Notes: generated by a model not told the origin, from the letters alone. Shown: positions 32,593-43,389, numbered from the stretch's first letter. The stretch is 64,000 bases of DNA from Hydrogenophaga flava NBRC 102514 (GCF_001571145.1 NZ_BCTF01000008.1:1-64000), one strand, 5' to 3'. A program made the numbers and translations.

Positions 32593-32790
32593 TCAGGCCA
32601 CCCACCACCAGAGCACGACGCCGCAGAGAAGGCAGATCAGACCGAAAAAACGGATCTGACCATCGCGCATGCGCAGCATCTCGGAAAACACGCGGCGCCA
32701 GACCCCGGGCGCCACAAAGGGCATCAGCCCTTCGAAGATGAGGACCAGCGCCAGCGTGGGCCAGAACAGGTCGGAGAGCGAAGTCGCCAC
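32593..32790 (-). CDS. DUF2065 (YjeT-like) inner-membrane protein
   Basis: A 65-residue protein with two transmembrane helices (LFWPTLALVLIFEGLMPFV and FFGLICLLCGVVLWWWV) joined by a basic loop, the DUF2065 pattern. The family is almost always encoded right after hflC, as here, where the hflC stop codon directly abuts its start. Function is unknown. Confidence 0.9.
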   Translation of the reverse strand: MATSLSDLFWPTLALVLIFEGLMPFVAPGVWRRVFSEMLRMRDGQIRFFGLICLLCGVVLWWWVA

Positions 32791-33675
32791 TCAGCGGGTT
32801 GCCGGAGCGCCGCGCATGGCCTTGAAGAACTCCGACGACGGGTCCAGCACCATCACGTCCGACTTGCCGGTGAAGCTGGCCTTGTACGCCTCCAGACTCC
32901 GATAGAACTGCGCGAACGACGGATCTCTGCCGAATGCCTCACCGTACAGCGCAGCGGCCTTGGCATCGCCCTCGCCCTTCACCGCCTGCGCCTGCTTATA
33001 GGCGTCGGCCAGAATCACTTCACGCTGGCGGTCGGCATCGGCGCGGATCTTCTCTCCCTCGGCGAAGCCGGTGGAGCGCAGCTCGTTGGCCACCCGCTTG
33101 CGCTCGGTCTCCATGCGCTGGTAGACCGATGCCGTGATGCTCTCTGCATAGTCCACTCGCGTGATCCGCACATCGACCACATCCATGCCCCAGGGCTTTT
33201 CGGCACCAGCCACCGCGCGGAGCACTTCGCGCTTGACGTCCTCCATCAGTTCTTCACGACGGCTGGACAGCAGCTCGTTGAGCGTGCGCTTGTTGACTTC
33301 TTGCTGAAAGGAGTTGCGCACCACACGGTTCAGCTGCAGGGCGCCAGCGCTTTCATTCAGGCCCACATTGCGGATGTACTGCTGCGGCTCGCTGATGCGC
33401 CAGCGCACATACCAATCGATCACCACACGCTGCTTTTCCGCCGTCAGCGTCGGCTCCGCATCACTGCTCTCCAGCGTCAGCAGCCGCTTGTCGATGTAGG
33501 ACACGTTCTGGACCAGCGGAATTTTCCAACCAAGCCCCGGCTCGGTCACCACCTTCTTGATCTCCCCCAGCTGAAACACCACGCCGAACTGGCGCTGGTC
33601 GACCACAAAAAAGGTGGCACTGAGAAACGCCAGAGCCACCAGAAAAGAGGTGACGATAAATCCAAGCTTGTTCAT
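32791..33675 (-). CDS. hflC: Protease modulator HflC
   Basis: A 294-residue SPFH/prohibitin protein with one N-terminal membrane anchor (GFIVTSFLVALAFLSATFFVV) and a large periplasmic SPFH domain. With HflK it forms the cage around the FtsH protease and restrains degradation of membrane substrates. A coiled-coil region lies at residues about 175-235. It is 26 bp after hflK and abuts the DUF2065 gene. Confidence 0.95.
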   Translation of the reverse strand: MNKLGFIVTSFLVALAFLSATFFVVDQRQFGVVFQLGEIKKVVTEPGLGWKIPLVQNVSYIDKRLLTLESSDAEPTLTAEKQRVVIDWYVRWRISEPQQYIRNVGLNESAGALQLNRVVRNSFQQEVNKRTLNELLSSRREELMEDVKREVLRAVAGAEKPWGMDVVDVRITRVDYAESITASVYQRMETERKRVANELRSTGFAEGEKIRADADRQREVILADAYKQAQAVKGEGDAKAAALYGEAFGRDPSFAQFYRSLEAYKASFTGKSDVMVLDPSSEFFKAMRGAPATR

Positions 33676-33701
33676 GTCTCGAAATCTCCGGGCGTCTTGC
33701 T

Positions 33702-35054
33702 TCAGCGGCTCTCACGCTCACGCGAGCGGGCATTGCTGTTGTTCGTAGTGGCAGGCGCCGGGGCCGGCGAGCTGGTCACGGGAGGCGTTGCCGCAGAAGA
33801 GGCTGCGGGCGACTGAGCGGCCTGCTGCATCAACTTGTCCAGTGGCAGGTACAACAGGTTCGAGCCAGCCTTGCTGTCGACCATCACCTTGGTGACGCTC
33901 GAATAGATGTCGGACATGGCGTCGAGGTACATGCGGTCGCGGGTCACCTGGGGCGCCTTCTGATACTCCGCCAGCACCGCGCGGAAACGCTGGGCATCAC
34001 CGTCGGCCTGGCCGACGATGCGCGCCCGGTAACCTTCAGCCTCTGCGGCCAGGCGGGAGGCCGCGCCGCGGGCCCTTGGCACCACGTCATTGGCGTAGGC
34101 CTGGGCTTCATTTTTGGCGCGGTCGCGCTCCTGACTGGCCTTGAGCACGTCGTCAAACGCCGCCTGCACCTGCTCGGGAGGCCTCACATGCGTCAGGTTG
34201 ACGCCCTCGACCACAACGCCCACCTTGTAACGATCCAGGATGGTCTGCATCAGCGTTCGCACCCTCGGAGCGATCTGATCGCGCTCTTCGACCAAGGCTG
34301 CATCCATCTTCATCTTGCCGACCACCTCGCGAACCGCGGTTTCAGCAGCCTTCACCACTGCAGACTCCGGATCACGGCTTTCGAACAGGTAGGCCCGGGC
34401 ATCGCTGAGGCGGAACTGCACGACCAGCTTGATGTCGACGATGTTTTCGTCGGCGGTCAGCATGGACGACTCGCGCAGACCGGTGGCGGGCACGATGGCG
34501 TCACGCCCCACGTCCACGGAACGCAACTGGGTCACCGCCACGGTCTCATGGCGCTCGATCGGGTACGGCATGCGCCAGCTGATACCCGCTCCCACTGTGT
34601 TGCTGTACTTACCGAAACGCGTGATGACCGCCTGCTGGCCTTCCTGCACGATGAAGAAGCCCGTACCAAGCCAAATCAGCAACGCCACGAGACCGACCAG
34701 GCCCGCGCCGATACCCGCCGACTTGGGGCTGGGGCTGAAGCCCGGCGTGCCTCCACCGTTTCCACCGCGATTCCCGCCGCCTTTCCCACCCAGCAAACCA
34801 CCCAGCTTGCGGTTGAAGTCGCGCCACAGTTCATCGAGGTCCGGCGGCCCCTGATTGGGACCCTGGGGACGTTGCCCACGAGGCTGGAAGTCGTCTTTTT
34901 CACCCGGCTTGGGTTCGGAGTCACCGCGCTGGGGCTCATCCCCTCTACCCCAACGGGGGTCGTTCAGGTTGAACACACCCAGCAGCCTCGCCCGCCAACC
35001 CTGACGGATCCCGGCACCAGGACCGCCGGAGGGAGATTCCATATTCACATTCAT
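33702..35054 (-). CDS. hflK: FtsH protease activity modulator HflK
   Basis: A 450-residue SPFH protein. The cytoplasmic N-terminus (about 100 residues) is rich in Gly, Pro, Asp and Lys; one transmembrane helix (VGLVALLIWLGTGFFIV) is followed by the periplasmic SPFH domain and coiled coil. The C-terminal tail is Ala/Pro/Thr-rich and probably disordered. It forms alternating multimers with HflC around FtsH. Its place between hflX and hflC is the standard hfq-hflX-hflK-hflC order. Confidence 0.95.
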   Translation of the reverse strand: MNVNMESPSGGPGAGIRQGWRARLLGVFNLNDPRWGRGDEPQRGDSEPKPGEKDDFQPRGQRPQGPNQGPPDLDELWRDFNRKLGGLLGGKGGGNRGGNGGGTPGFSPSPKSAGIGAGLVGLVALLIWLGTGFFIVQEGQQAVITRFGKYSNTVGAGISWRMPYPIERHETVAVTQLRSVDVGRDAIVPATGLRESSMLTADENIVDIKLVVQFRLSDARAYLFESRDPESAVVKAAETAVREVVGKMKMDAALVEERDQIAPRVRTLMQTILDRYKVGVVVEGVNLTHVRPPEQVQAAFDDVLKASQERDRAKNEAQAYANDVVPRARGAASRLAAEAEGYRARIVGQADGDAQRFRAVLAEYQKAPQVTRDRMYLDAMSDIYSSVTKVMVDSKAGSNLLYLPLDKLMQQAAQSPAASSAATPPVTSSPAPAPATTNNSNARSRERESR

Positions 35055-35098
35055 GGATGGTCAACTCTTGTTTCGGATCAAAACCACATTGTGCCCAA

Positions 35099-36277
35099 TC
35101 AGGGCGCCGGATCATTGGAGGGGGCATCTTCCCCGGATGGCTCACCGTCACCGGCACGCTCCAGCACGATCGACGCCAGCAAGGCCCTCAACTCAGGCAA
35201 GCCGGTGCCCGCCAGCGCACTCACGAAGATACGAGGCACGCTGTGGCCATCGAGTTCCATAGTGTCCTGCAGCACACGCGGCGTGTTGGCGGGATCCATG
35301 GCATCAAGCTTGTTGAAGACCAGTATCTGTGGCACCTCGCTCGCCCCGATCTCCTGCAGGACGCCCTGCACCGAGGCGATCTGTTCCAAGTGAGATGGGT
35401 TGGATGCATCCACCACATGCAGCAACAGATCCGCATCGGCCGCTTCCTGCAGCGTTGCGGCAAAGGCGTCCACCAATCCGTGTGGCAGATCGCGAATGAA
35501 CCCCACCGTGTCGGATAGCGACACCGACCGTCCCGCTTCACCGAGATACAGCTGCCGGGTGGTTGTGTCCAGTGTGGCGAACAACTGGTCGGCGGCGTAG
35601 GCGCGCGCCTTGACAAGCGCATTGAACAGCGAGGACTTGCCAGCGTTGGTGTAGCCCACCAGCGAGATCGCAAACGCGTCGCGCCGCTCCCGCCGACGGC
35701 GCTGGGTGGCGCGCTGCTTCTTGACTTTCTCAAGCCGGTCCTTGGTCCGCTTGATGGCGTCGGCAATCATCCGGCGGTCCAGTTCGATCTGCGTTTCACC
35801 CGGACCGCCGCGCATGCCAATACCGCCACTCTGGCGCTCCAGGTGGGTCCAGCGCCGGACCAGACGTGTCGAGAGGTACTGGAGACGCGCCAGCTCCACC
35901 TGGAGCTTGCCTTCGTGGCTGCGGGCGCGCTGCGCAAAGATTTGAAGGATCAGCAGGGTCCGGTCATTGACTGGCAGACCCAGAGCCCTCTCGAGGTTGC
36001 GCTGCTGGGCCGGACTCAGGGCCTGGTCGAACAGAACCTCGCTTGCACCAGTGGCCTGCGCGAGCATCCTGATTTCTTCCGCCTTGCCTGAACCGACGAA
36101 CAACGCGGGATCGGGCGCCTTGCGCTTGCAGGTGACACGATCAGCCACAGCAAAGCCGGCCGTCTTGGCCAGCAGACCAAGCTCTTCGAGCGAGTGATCA
36201 AAATGGGGCAGACCGAAGTCCACCCCCACAAGAACAACCGACGGATGCGCCGGCGCGGTGGTACCCGAGGGGATCAA
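35099..36277 (-). CDS. hflX: Ribosome-rescue GTPase HflX
   Basis: A 392-residue Obg-like GTPase. The N-terminal HflX domain includes [10 protein letters not shown] and [14 protein letters not shown]; the Gly-rich [19 protein letters not shown] and a coiled segment precede the G domain ([28 protein letters not shown]). HflX splits stalled 70S ribosomes. The start is an unusual TTG at 36277 overlapping the hfq stop (TTGA, 36274-36277), which implies coupling to hfq translation. Confidence 0.93.
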   Translation of the reverse strand: MIPSGTTAPAHPSVVLVGVDFGLPHFDHSLEELGLLAKTAGFAVADRVTCKRKAPDPALFVGSGKAEEIRMLAQATGASEVLFDQALSPAQQRNLERALGLPVNDRTLLILQIFAQRARSHEGKLQVELARLQYLSTRLVRRWTHLERQSGGIGMRGGPGETQIELDRRMIADAIKRTKDRLEKVKKQRATQRRRRERRDAFAISLVGYTNAGKSSLFNALVKARAYAADQLFATLDTTTRQLYLGEAGRSVSLSDTVGFIRDLPHGLVDAFAATLQEAADADLLLHVVDASNPSHLEQIASVQGVLQEIGASEVPQILVFNKLDAMDPANTPRVLQDTMELDGHSVPRIFVSALAGTGLPELRALLASIVLERAGDGEPSGEDAPSNDPAP

Positions 36278-36525
36278 GAGCCGGACGATTCGTCCGCACC
36301 GACGGCGGAGAACTGGACAGGACGACCCGGGACGATGGTGGAGATCGCGTGCTTGTACACCATCTGGGTCACGGTGTTTCGAAGCAAAACGACATACTGG
36401 TCGAACGATTCGATCTGGCCCTGCAGCTTGATCCCGTTCACCAGGTAGATGGAGACGGGCACATGCTCCCGACGCAGCTGGTTCAGGAAGGGGTCTTGCA
36501 AGAGCTGGCCTTTGTTATTGCTCAC
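36274..36525 (-). CDS. hfq: RNA chaperone Hfq
   Basis: An 83-residue Sm-like protein: Sm1 [20 protein letters not shown] and Sm2 with the YKHA motif ([12 protein letters not shown]). It forms hexamers that bind sRNAs and mRNA poly(A) or U tails. The start is a GTG at 36525, giving [13 protein letters not shown] as in relatives, with GGAG spaced 6 nt; the longer in-frame ATG upstream adds a non-family extension. The C-terminal tail is short and acidic (GADESSGS). It lies 86 bp downstream of der. Confidence 0.96.
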   Translation of the reverse strand: MSNNKGQLLQDPFLNQLRREHVPVSIYLVNGIKLQGQIESFDQYVVLLRNTVTQMVYKHAISTIVPGRPVQFSAVGADESSGS

Positions 36526-36611
36526 GATATGCTCCGTGTTCAAAAATGAAGTGGATAAGGAGCCGCACCATACCACACCGGTGGCGCGGGCAGGAAGACG
36601 CCCAAGCGGGC

Positions 36612-37946
36612 CTATTCCTTGAAGGGATTGTCGGATGTCTTGAATTCGATCCGCAGGGGCGTTCCGACCAGATCGAACGCCTTGCGGAAGCGCCCTTCCA
36701 GAAAGCGCTTGTAGGCGTCAGGCACGTGTTCCAGCGAGTTGCCGTGAATCACGATCACAGGCGGATTCATGCCGCCTTGGTGGGCGTAGCGCATTTTGGG
36801 CCGGTACATGCCCACCTTCTGAGGCGACTGAAAGGCCACCGCCTCCTGGAGCAGACGGGTCAGCATGGGCGTCGGCATCTTGCGCATGGCCGAAGCCTGA
36901 GCCTGCACGATGGACCTCCAGACCGGGCCAAGCCCCTGGCGCTTGCGCGCCGAAATCAGGTGCAGGGAAGCAAACTTGAGAAACGCCAGCCGGGTTTCGA
37001 TCTGCCGCTCGATCTGCTCACGCTGGTAGCTGTCCACCGCGTCCCATTTGTTGATGGCCAGCACCACCGCACGTCCGCTTTCTAGGATGTAACCGGCGAT
37101 GTGGGCGTCCTGATCGGTCACTCCCTGCGTCGCATCGAGCAGCAGCAGCACCACATGGGCATTTTCGATGGCCTGCAGGGTCTTGACGACCGAAAACTTC
37201 TCGATCGCCTCAAACACCTTGCCCTTGCGGCGCAATCCGGCGGTGTCGATCAGTTCGAACTTCTTGCCGTCGCGCTCGAGCGGCACGGAAATCGCGTCGC
37301 GCGTGGTTCCAGGAAGGTCGAAAGCCACCAGACGTTCTTCGCCCAGCCAGACGTTGATCAGGGTCGACTTGCCGACATTGGGCCGCCCAGCCACCGCCAG
37401 CCGGATCACGCCCTCCACCGGTTCCGCTGCATCCTCGTCGTCCTCAGAGAACCCTGGAATGGCATCCAAGGCCTTCTCCAGCATTCCTCGCACACCCTGC
37501 CCGTGGGCACTCGACACCGGGAGCACTTCCCCCAGCCCGAGCTCGAAGAACTCGGCCAGCTGCACGCCCTGTGTCATGCCTTCCGCCTTGTTCGCCACCA
37601 GGATGGTAGGTTTGCCGAGGCGGCGAAGGTACTGGGCGATTTCATGGTCCTGAGCGCTCAGTCCGGCGCGCGCGTCAACCACGAACAGCACCACGTCGGA
37701 TTCCGCCACCGCCTGGCGGGTCTGCTTGGCCATCTCACGATAGATGCCCTCGCTGGCATCGGGCTCGAAGCCCCCGGTATCGATGACGATGTACTCGCGC
37801 TTGCCCAGATGCCCGTTGCCGTAGTGGCGGTCGCGCGTCAGCCCCGCAAAGTCGGCCACGATGGCGTCACGGGTACCGGTCAACCGGTTGAACAGGGTGG
37901 ATTTGCCCACATTGGGCCGCCCCACCAAGGCTATAACGGGTTTCAC
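36612..37946 (-). CDS. der: Ribosome biogenesis GTPase Der (EngA)
   Basis: A 444-residue protein with two tandem G domains, each with its own P-loop ([14 protein letters not shown] near residue 8 and [13 protein letters not shown] near residue 187) and DTGG/DTAG, NKAE and NKWD motifs, followed by the C-terminal KH-like domain. It is essential for 50S maturation. It follows bamB by 45 bp; the spacer contains a small hairpin. Confidence 0.96.
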   Translation of the reverse strand: MKPVIALVGRPNVGKSTLFNRLTGTRDAIVADFAGLTRDRHYGNGHLGKREYIVIDTGGFEPDASEGIYREMAKQTRQAVAESDVVLFVVDARAGLSAQDHEIAQYLRRLGKPTILVANKAEGMTQGVQLAEFFELGLGEVLPVSSAHGQGVRGMLEKALDAIPGFSEDDEDAAEPVEGVIRLAVAGRPNVGKSTLINVWLGEERLVAFDLPGTTRDAISVPLERDGKKFELIDTAGLRRKGKVFEAIEKFSVVKTLQAIENAHVVLLLLDATQGVTDQDAHIAGYILESGRAVVLAINKWDAVDSYQREQIERQIETRLAFLKFASLHLISARKRQGLGPVWRSIVQAQASAMRKMPTPMLTRLLQEAVAFQSPQKVGMYRPKMRYAHQGGMNPPVIVIHGNSLEHVPDAYKRFLEGRFRKAFDLVGTPLRIEFKTSDNPFKE

Positions 37947-37967
37947 GAACAGGTACTTTCGATCAGC

Positions 37968-37982
37968 TCGCCCTGAGGGCGA
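37968..37982 (-). repeat. Hairpin in the bamB-der spacer
   Basis: tcgccctgagggcga has 7-bp arms around one base (a 6-bp stem with a TGA loop as RNA). There is no T run, so it is more likely an mRNA-processing or stabilising structure than a terminator. Confidence 0.4.
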
Positions 37983-37991
37983 AGGGAAAAT

Positions 37992-39101
37992 TTATTGCGA
38001 GCGCCAGGCAAACACGCCGCCGTTGCGCGTCTGGACCACCAGAGCAGGACCAGACAGCACCGGCTGGGCAAGCACGGCCGAACCATCGGTGCTGAGACGG
38101 GTAAGCTCACTGCCATCCGACGTCGACAGCAGGTGCACCTGGCCGGACTGGTCTCCCACCACCAACAGCCTGCCAAGAACCAACGGGGCCGTCAGATCCC
38201 GGAACTTCAACCGATCCAGTTCCCAGCCTTTTTCCCCATTGGTCCGTTGCCACACCAGCACCCGACCGTCCGCTTCGGTCCCGGCGACCCACTGTGCATC
38301 ACCGTGTATACCCACCACACCCTGTGCGGCCTTGTTCCATACGGAGCGGCCGGTATCGGTGTCCACGCAGGCCACCGCAGAGTTGTACGCGCGCGCGCAG
38401 ACGCTAGACCCCTGGCGGCTCACAGGTCCGACGAGGTCCACGAGACGCTCAACCTCGTTGGTGCCGCGGGAGTTGGCAACCGGCACGTCCCACCGGGGCG
38501 TCCCGTTGTCTGGGTTCAAACCCACCAGTCGACCTGACAGCCCGGCGACCAGGGTGTCTCCGACAGCCAGCAGGACCCCGCCCTGCCGAAGCACCAGAGG
38601 CTCGCCTGGTCGGGTCTGCGTCCACAACTTCGCACCGGTGCGGCCATCGAACGCCAGCACACTGCGGTCGGCCGTCAGGACAAACACCCGCTGGCCCGCG
38701 ACCAGCGGTGACGTGTAGGAAGCTGCGGGAAGCTGCGCCCGCCAGAGCTCCCGCCCCTCCGCCATGGCCACGAGCTGGTGTCCCTGAGTCACCACGGCAG
38801 CCACATCTCCATCGCTGCCAGCGCCCGTCGACAACGGCGTGTTGAGATTCATTCTCCAGACGTCCCGACCGGACGTGGCATCGACCACCGCCACCGTACC
38901 GGACCCACCCGCCAAGTAGACCCGCCCCTGATGGGCGAAGGGCGCCAGCGTGAGCGCCGATGCACCCACCTGGGTGGACCAGATCAGTTGTGCCGATGCC
39001 CGGTTCGCTGGTGGCGGCAGCTCTGCCGGCTTGACCTTGGCCGGCCCAGATGAGCATGCCGCAAGCACCACCAGAGCAGCTGCCGCCGCCAAGCGCTTCA
39101 T
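37992..39101 (-). CDS. bamB: Outer membrane assembly lipoprotein BamB
   Basis: A 369-residue lipoprotein: signal peptide MKRLAAAAALVVLAACSSG with lipobox LAAC, then an eight-bladed propeller of PQQ-like repeats (for example VDATSGRDVWRMNL, GRTGAKLWTQT, DTDTGRSVWNK). BamB binds BamA and helps fold outer-membrane proteins. The ATG at 39101 is required for the signal peptide; in-frame upstream starts lie inside yfgM. bamB between yfgM and der is the conserved arrangement. Confidence 0.94.
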   Translation of the reverse strand: MKRLAAAAALVVLAACSSGPAKVKPAELPPPANRASAQLIWSTQVGASALTLAPFAHQGRVYLAGGSGTVAVVDATSGRDVWRMNLNTPLSTGAGSDGDVAAVVTQGHQLVAMAEGRELWRAQLPAASYTSPLVAGQRVFVLTADRSVLAFDGRTGAKLWTQTRPGEPLVLRQGGVLLAVGDTLVAGLSGRLVGLNPDNGTPRWDVPVANSRGTNEVERLVDLVGPVSRQGSSVCARAYNSAVACVDTDTGRSVWNKAAQGVVGIHGDAQWVAGTEADGRVLVWQRTNGEKGWELDRLKFRDLTAPLVLGRLLVVGDQSGQVHLLSTSDGSELTRLSTDGSAVLAQPVLSGPALVVQTRNGGVFAWRSQ

Positions 39102-39130
39102 CGTGAGGACAGAACCCCGGGCCACGGGCT

Positions 39131-39802
39131 TCACTGCGCCACCCCACCTGCCGGAGATGGCACCACGTTCACGCCCAGTGCCGCCAGCTTGACCTGGACC
39201 AGCTGCCGATACTCGGTGCGTTCGTTCATGGCGTCCCACGCCTTCTGGTACTGTGCCTTGGCTTCGTCGGCCTTGCCCTGCGCCATCAGCACATCGCCCC
39301 GGCGGTCGGCGGCAAGCGCTGCGTAGGGCTCGGGCATCGGCGCTTCCAGCACCTTCAGCGCCTCGTCGTAGGCCTGGGCCTGCAGGTGCACGCCCGCAAG
39401 TCGCAAACGGGCCACCGCCTTGTAGGAATCATCGGAGCCACTGTCGGCAACCCAGGACAATGCCGCCTTCGCCGCGTCAGCCTTGCCGGCTTCGAAAAGG
39501 CTCTGAGCAGCGAGCATCGCCCCCTGGGCTGCGAAACTGGTTCCGCCGAACTTGTCCTTCATATCAGCGAGCGCACGTTCGATCTTGTCGGCGTCGCGCG
39601 CATCGGCGGCGCGTTCAATCTCGTCGTACAGCGTCGCCGCCTTGATCGACTGGCTGCGCTGCCACCAGTTCCAGCCATTCCAGGCAGCGAACCCGCCGAG
39701 CACCACGATCAGTGACCAGGTGATCAGATTGCCGTACTGCGCCCAGAAGTGCTTGAGCTGGTCGATCTGTTCCTGCTCTTCAAGGTCTAAATGAGTAGCC
39801 AT
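39131..39802 (-). CDS. YfgM-like membrane protein with TPR fold
   Basis: A 223-residue protein of the Tetratricopeptide_SHNi-TPR/YfgM type. MATHLDLEEQEQIDQLKHFW is cytoplasmic, one transmembrane helix (LITWSLIVVLGGFAAW) follows, then a periplasmic helical-repeat domain. In E. coli YfgM associates with the SecYEG-PpiD periplasmic chaperone complex. Its place between hisS and bamB is conserved. Confidence 0.92.
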   Translation of the reverse strand: MATHLDLEEQEQIDQLKHFWAQYGNLITWSLIVVLGGFAAWNGWNWWQRSQSIKAATLYDEIERAADARDADKIERALADMKDKFGGTSFAAQGAMLAAQSLFEAGKADAAKAALSWVADSGSDDSYKAVARLRLAGVHLQAQAYDEALKVLEAPMPEPYAALAADRRGDVLMAQGKADEAKAQYQKAWDAMNERTEYRQLVQVKLAALGVNVVPSPAGGVAQ

Positions 39803-39862
39803 GGCTGTTGTTTGGTTGAAGTCGACGGATTGTAGGTGGTGGGGTGGCAGGCCAGACGCTTG

Positions 39863-41158
39863 TCAGAACCCGCGCAGTCCCTGCCCCCAGGCGGCCACCG
39901 CAGCCAGTGGCTGCAGCTGCTGCCCGCTCTCGGCGGCCCGGTCGCCACGCAGGGGTTTGACCGCCACCATGCCCTGCTCCAGTTCCTGGGCGCCGAACAC
40001 AAGCGCATAGCGCGCGCCACTCGCGTCGGCCTTCTTGAACTGTGACTTCATACTGCCCATGCCCTCGGCGCCACCGGCGTGCATCGCGACCGACACACCC
40101 TGTGCGCGCAGCTGGCGCAGCAGCGGCATCGCGACCGACAGGGCCGCGCCATCCGGAATCACCGCATAGGCATCCGGCGCCACAGGCTCGGGCAACCGGC
40201 CCTGCTCCTTGAGCAGTTCCAGGATGCGTTCCATGCCCAGCGCCCAACCGACCGCTGGTGCCGGTTTGCCACCGATCTGCTCGAACAACCCGTCGTAGCG
40301 ACCGCCAGCACACACCGTGCCCTGCGAGCCGAGCTGGGTGGTCACGAACTCGAACACCGAGAGGTTGTAGTAGTCCATGCCGCGCACCAGGCGCGGGTTG
40401 ATCCGATAGGCGATGCCCTGGGCATCCAGCAGCGCCCGCAGGCGGTTGAAATGGTCCAGCGACTCGGCGCCGAGAAAAGCCATGAGGTGAGGAGCCCCGT
40501 TCACCATGGCCTGCATGGACGGGTTTTTGGTGTCCAGGATGCGCAGCGGATTGCTGTGCAGGCGGCGTCGCGCATCCTCATCCAGCAGGTCGGCATGTTT
40601 TTCCAGGTAGCTGATGAGCGCCTGCCGGTGGGCCAGGCGTTCGGCCGGCTGCCCGAGGCTGTTGATCTCCAGCTCGATGCCCTCCAGACCCAGCTCGGCC
40701 CACAGGTCGCAGGCCATCACGATCAGCTCCACGTCCACATCGGGCCCGGCAAACCCGAGCGCCTCGGCACCGAACTGGTGGAACTGCCGGTAACGCCCGC
40801 GCTGGGGGCGCTCGTGACGGAACATCGGGCCCATGTAATACAGGCGCTTGCCACCGTCATAGAGCATCGAGTGCTCGACCGCGGCGCGTACCACACCTGC
40901 CGTGTTTTCCGGGCGCAGGGTCAGCTGCTCGCCATTGAGGCGGTCTTCGAAGGAGTACATCTCCTTCTCGACGATGTCGGTCACTTCCCCCAGCCCCCGG
41001 ATGAACAGGGCCGTCGGCTCCACAATCGGGGTGCGCACGTTGCGATAGCCGTAGCGGCGCATCAGCGACCGCAGTGTGTCTTCAAGCCACTCCCAGTGCG
41101 CGGACACGGGAGGTGCAATGTCGTTCATGCCTTTGACGGCGCTCAGTTTCTCTGCCAT
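39863..41158 (-). CDS. hisS: Histidyl-tRNA synthetase
   Basis: A 431-residue class II synthetase. It starts [17 protein letters not shown]; motif 2 is in [20 protein letters not shown], the HisA signature in [15 protein letters not shown] and motif 3 in [13 protein letters not shown]-terminal HGTP_anticodon domain (about residues 335-431) is present, distinguishing it from hisZ. It follows ispG by 42 bp across a spacer with a perfect palindrome. Confidence 0.96.
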   Translation of the reverse strand: MAEKLSAVKGMNDIAPPVSAHWEWLEDTLRSLMRRYGYRNVRTPIVEPTALFIRGLGEVTDIVEKEMYSFEDRLNGEQLTLRPENTAGVVRAAVEHSMLYDGGKRLYYMGPMFRHERPQRGRYRQFHQFGAEALGFAGPDVDVELIVMACDLWAELGLEGIELEINSLGQPAERLAHRQALISYLEKHADLLDEDARRRLHSNPLRILDTKNPSMQAMVNGAPHLMAFLGAESLDHFNRLRALLDAQGIAYRINPRLVRGMDYYNLSVFEFVTTQLGSQGTVCAGGRYDGLFEQIGGKPAPAVGWALGMERILELLKEQGRLPEPVAPDAYAVIPDGAALSVAMPLLRQLRAQGVSVAMHAGGAEGMGSMKSQFKKADASGARYALVFGAQELEQGMVAVKPLRGDRAAESGQQLQPLAAVAAWGQGLRGF

Positions 41159-41178
41159 GGATCTGCTTCGCAATGTGG

Positions 41179-41194
41179 GGCGGCACGTGCCGCC
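41179..41194. repeat. 16-bp perfect palindrome in the ispG-hisS spacer
   Basis: ggcggcacgtgccgcc is fully self-complementary and sits 21-36 bp before the hisS ATG. In RNA it could form a short GC hairpin that affects hisS initiation or message stability; as DNA it could be a protein site. Confidence 0.45.
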
Positions 41195-41200
41195 GTCGGC

Positions 41201-42499
41201 TCAGGCTGTGGCGCCGAACCGCTTCTGGATGTAGTTTTCGACGATCTGCTGGAACTCGGTGGCGATGGCCTCGCCGCGCAAGGTCATCGCCTTCTGGCCG
41301 TCGATGAACACCGGCGCCGCAGGCGCCTCACCGGTTCCCGGCAGGCTGATGCCGATATCGGCGTGCTTGCTCTCGCCCGGACCGTTGACGATGCAGCCCA
41401 TCACCGCGACCTTCATGCTTTCCACGCCCGGGTAACGTGCGCGCCATACCGGCATCGAAGCCCGCAGGAAATCGTCGATTTGCTTGGCCAGTTCCTGGAA
41501 GGTGGTGCTGGTGGTGCGGCCGCAACCAGGACAGGCAGTGACACTGGGCACGAACGTGCGCAGGCCCAGCGCCTGAAGAATCTCGGAGGCCACCACGACC
41601 TCCTGGGTCCGTGCCTCACCGGGCTGCGGAGTGAGCGACACACGGATGGTGTCGCCGATGCCCTGCTGCAGCAGCACCGACAGCGCCGCGGTGGAAGCCA
41701 CAGTGCCTTTCGCCCCCATGCCCGCCTCGGTCAGACCGAGGTGCAGAACGTGGTCGGTGCGGCGCGCCAGCTCCTGGTAGACCGCGATCAGGTCCTGGAC
41801 CCCCGACACCTTGCAGGACAGCATGATGTTGGCGGGGCTCAGGCCGATCTCTTCGGCACGGCGCGCGGAGTCCAGGGCAGAGGTGATCAGCGCCTCGTAC
41901 ATGACCTGGCGCGCATCCCAGGGTTCGGCCCGTTGGGCGTTGTCGTCCATCAGCCGAGCCAGCAGGTCCTGGTCCAGGCTGCCCCAGTTGACTCCGATGC
42001 GGATCGCCTTGTCGTGGCGAGCGGCAATCTCGACCATCTGTGCGAACTGCCGGTCGCCCTTGTCACCGCGCCCCACGTTGCCCGGATTGATCCGGTACTT
42101 GGACAAAGCCTCGGCACAGGCCGGGTGGTCGGTCAGCAGGCGGTGGCCGTTGTAATGAAAGTCACCGATCAGCGGCACATGAATGCCCATCCGGTCCAGC
42201 TGTTCCCGGATGTGCGGCACGGCCTGCGCCGCCTCATCGTTGTTCACCGTGATACGCACCAGCTCGGAACCGGCCAGTGCCAGCTCCTTGACCTGAATGG
42301 CGGTCCCGATGGCATCGGCGGTGTCGGTGTTGGTCATGGACTGCACGCGCACGGGTGCACCGCCGCCAACGGTTACCTCGTGGTCACCCCACCTCACCAC
42401 GCCGGGACGGCTGTGCCGCACACGCGGTGCGCTGACGGCGATGGGCTGTGGCTCGGCAGGGCTTACTCGATCAGGAAGGGTTGCTGTGAGCATGGTCAT
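41201..42499 (-). CDS. ispG: 4-hydroxy-3-methylbut-2-en-1-yl diphosphate synthase (flavodoxin)
   Basis: A 432-residue GcpE/IspG enzyme, the penultimate step of the MEP isoprenoid pathway, using a 4Fe-4S cluster. The TIM-barrel part opens with the [18 protein letters not shown] block; the cluster ligands are in CPGCGR and [16 protein letters not shown]. The ATG overlaps the rodZ stop (ATGA, 42496-42499). The first 30 residues, before the family core, are a variable extension. Confidence 0.95.
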   Translation of the reverse strand: MTMLTATLPDRVSPAEPQPIAVSAPRVRHSRPGVVRWGDHEVTVGGGAPVRVQSMTNTDTADAIGTAIQVKELALAGSELVRITVNNDEAAQAVPHIREQLDRMGIHVPLIGDFHYNGHRLLTDHPACAEALSKYRINPGNVGRGDKGDRQFAQMVEIAARHDKAIRIGVNWGSLDQDLLARLMDDNAQRAEPWDARQVMYEALITSALDSARRAEEIGLSPANIMLSCKVSGVQDLIAVYQELARRTDHVLHLGLTEAGMGAKGTVASTAALSVLLQQGIGDTIRVSLTPQPGEARTQEVVVASEILQALGLRTFVPSVTACPGCGRTTSTTFQELAKQIDDFLRASMPVWRARYPGVESMKVAVMGCIVNGPGESKHADIGISLPGTGEAPAAPVFIDGQKAMTLRGEAIATEFQQIVENYIQKRFGATA

Positions 42500-43389
42500 T
42501 TCACCTGGAAGCGCGCCACGCTGTTGCGTGCAAGCGGCATCACATCAAAGCTCTGGCCTCGCACCGTCACCTGGACTGCGTCGGCCCGGCCGACCACCAC
42601 CGAGTACGGCGGTGAAGCGGAAAAGTCCAGCGAATCGCCGGGTTTGAGCATGCGCTGCACCTGGGATACGCCCTTGCCATCCACCACCTCGACCCACGAA
42701 GCACCGACAGCCTGGATGCGCAATAGCACCGCGTCAGCGACATCCGCGGGGGCGGCCGCTGCAGCGGGCACCGGCACCGGTGCCGCAGCAGGGTTCGCTC
42801 CTGTCGCCGGTTCCGTCGGTGTGACAACAGTCTGCGATCCGTCAGAAGAGGTTTCGGCAGTCGCTGCCGCGGGAGGGGGCAACGATACCTCTGGTCCAGG
42901 CTCCACCCGCTCCGAAGCGTCGACCGCTGCAGACGGTGCCGCTTGCCGGAACTGATCGATCGTTGGCCCCCAATCAGGCGCCAGCAACAGACCCGCGGCG
43001 GCCAGCACCAGCAGGAGCGACGCCAGCACAGCAGGCCGCCGCAGCCATTCGACAGCGGGGGTGGTCGCTCCCTCCTGGGCAGGTTTGAAGGGTGCGTTGA
43101 TGGTGTTCGGCGTATCGCCGAGCGCGGGTGTGCGACCGAAAGGAATCTGTTCCAGCACCGGCCCCGGGTCGATCTTCAGATGCCGGCAGGCGCTGGACGC
43201 AAGCGCTCTGGCAAATGTCAGATCGGGCAACTCTTCATACCGGCCGGCCTCCAGCGCCTCCAGTTTTTTGACAGGCACCTTGAGCGCTGCCGCCAGCGCG
43301 GCAATGTGCAGGCCGGCCGCCTCTCTCGATTGCTGCAGCAGCACCGGCCGCATCCAGGCCACATCCTGGGACATGGACGCCTCACTCAT
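42496..43389 (-). CDS. rodZ: RodZ-like cytoskeletal protein (HTH plus DUF4115)
   Basis: A 297-residue bitopic protein: a cytoplasmic HTH_25 domain (residues about 10-75, [20 protein letters not shown]), one transmembrane helix near 118-137, a long Ala/Pro-rich periplasmic linker, and a C-terminal DUF4115 domain ([20 protein letters not shown]). RodZ links MreB to the elongasome. It overlaps pilF upstream by 8 bp and ispG downstream by 4 bp; pilF-rodZ-ispG is the conserved order. Confidence 0.92.
   Translation of the reverse strand: MSEASMSQDVAWMRPVLLQQSREAAGLHIAALAAALKVPVKKLEALEAGRYEELPDLTFARALASSACRHLKIDPGPVLEQIPFGRTPALGDTPNTINAPFKPAQEGATTPAVEWLRRPAVLASLLLVLAAAGLLLAPDWGPTIDQFRQAAPSAAVDASERVEPGPEVSLPPPAAATAETSSDGSQTVVTPTEPATGANPAAAPVPVPAAAAAPADVADAVLLRIQAVGASWVEVVDGKGVSQVQRMLKPGDSLDFSASPPYSVVVGRADAVQVTVRGQSFDVMPLARNSVARFQVK

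Noticed and set aside
40079..42955. Very long open frame (over 900 codons) on the plus strand opposite hisS, ispG and rodZ
   Set aside because: Its translation is His/Arg/Val-rich with no domain pattern, and it mirrors the codon positions of three certain genes. Such frames are expected opposite high-GC genes.
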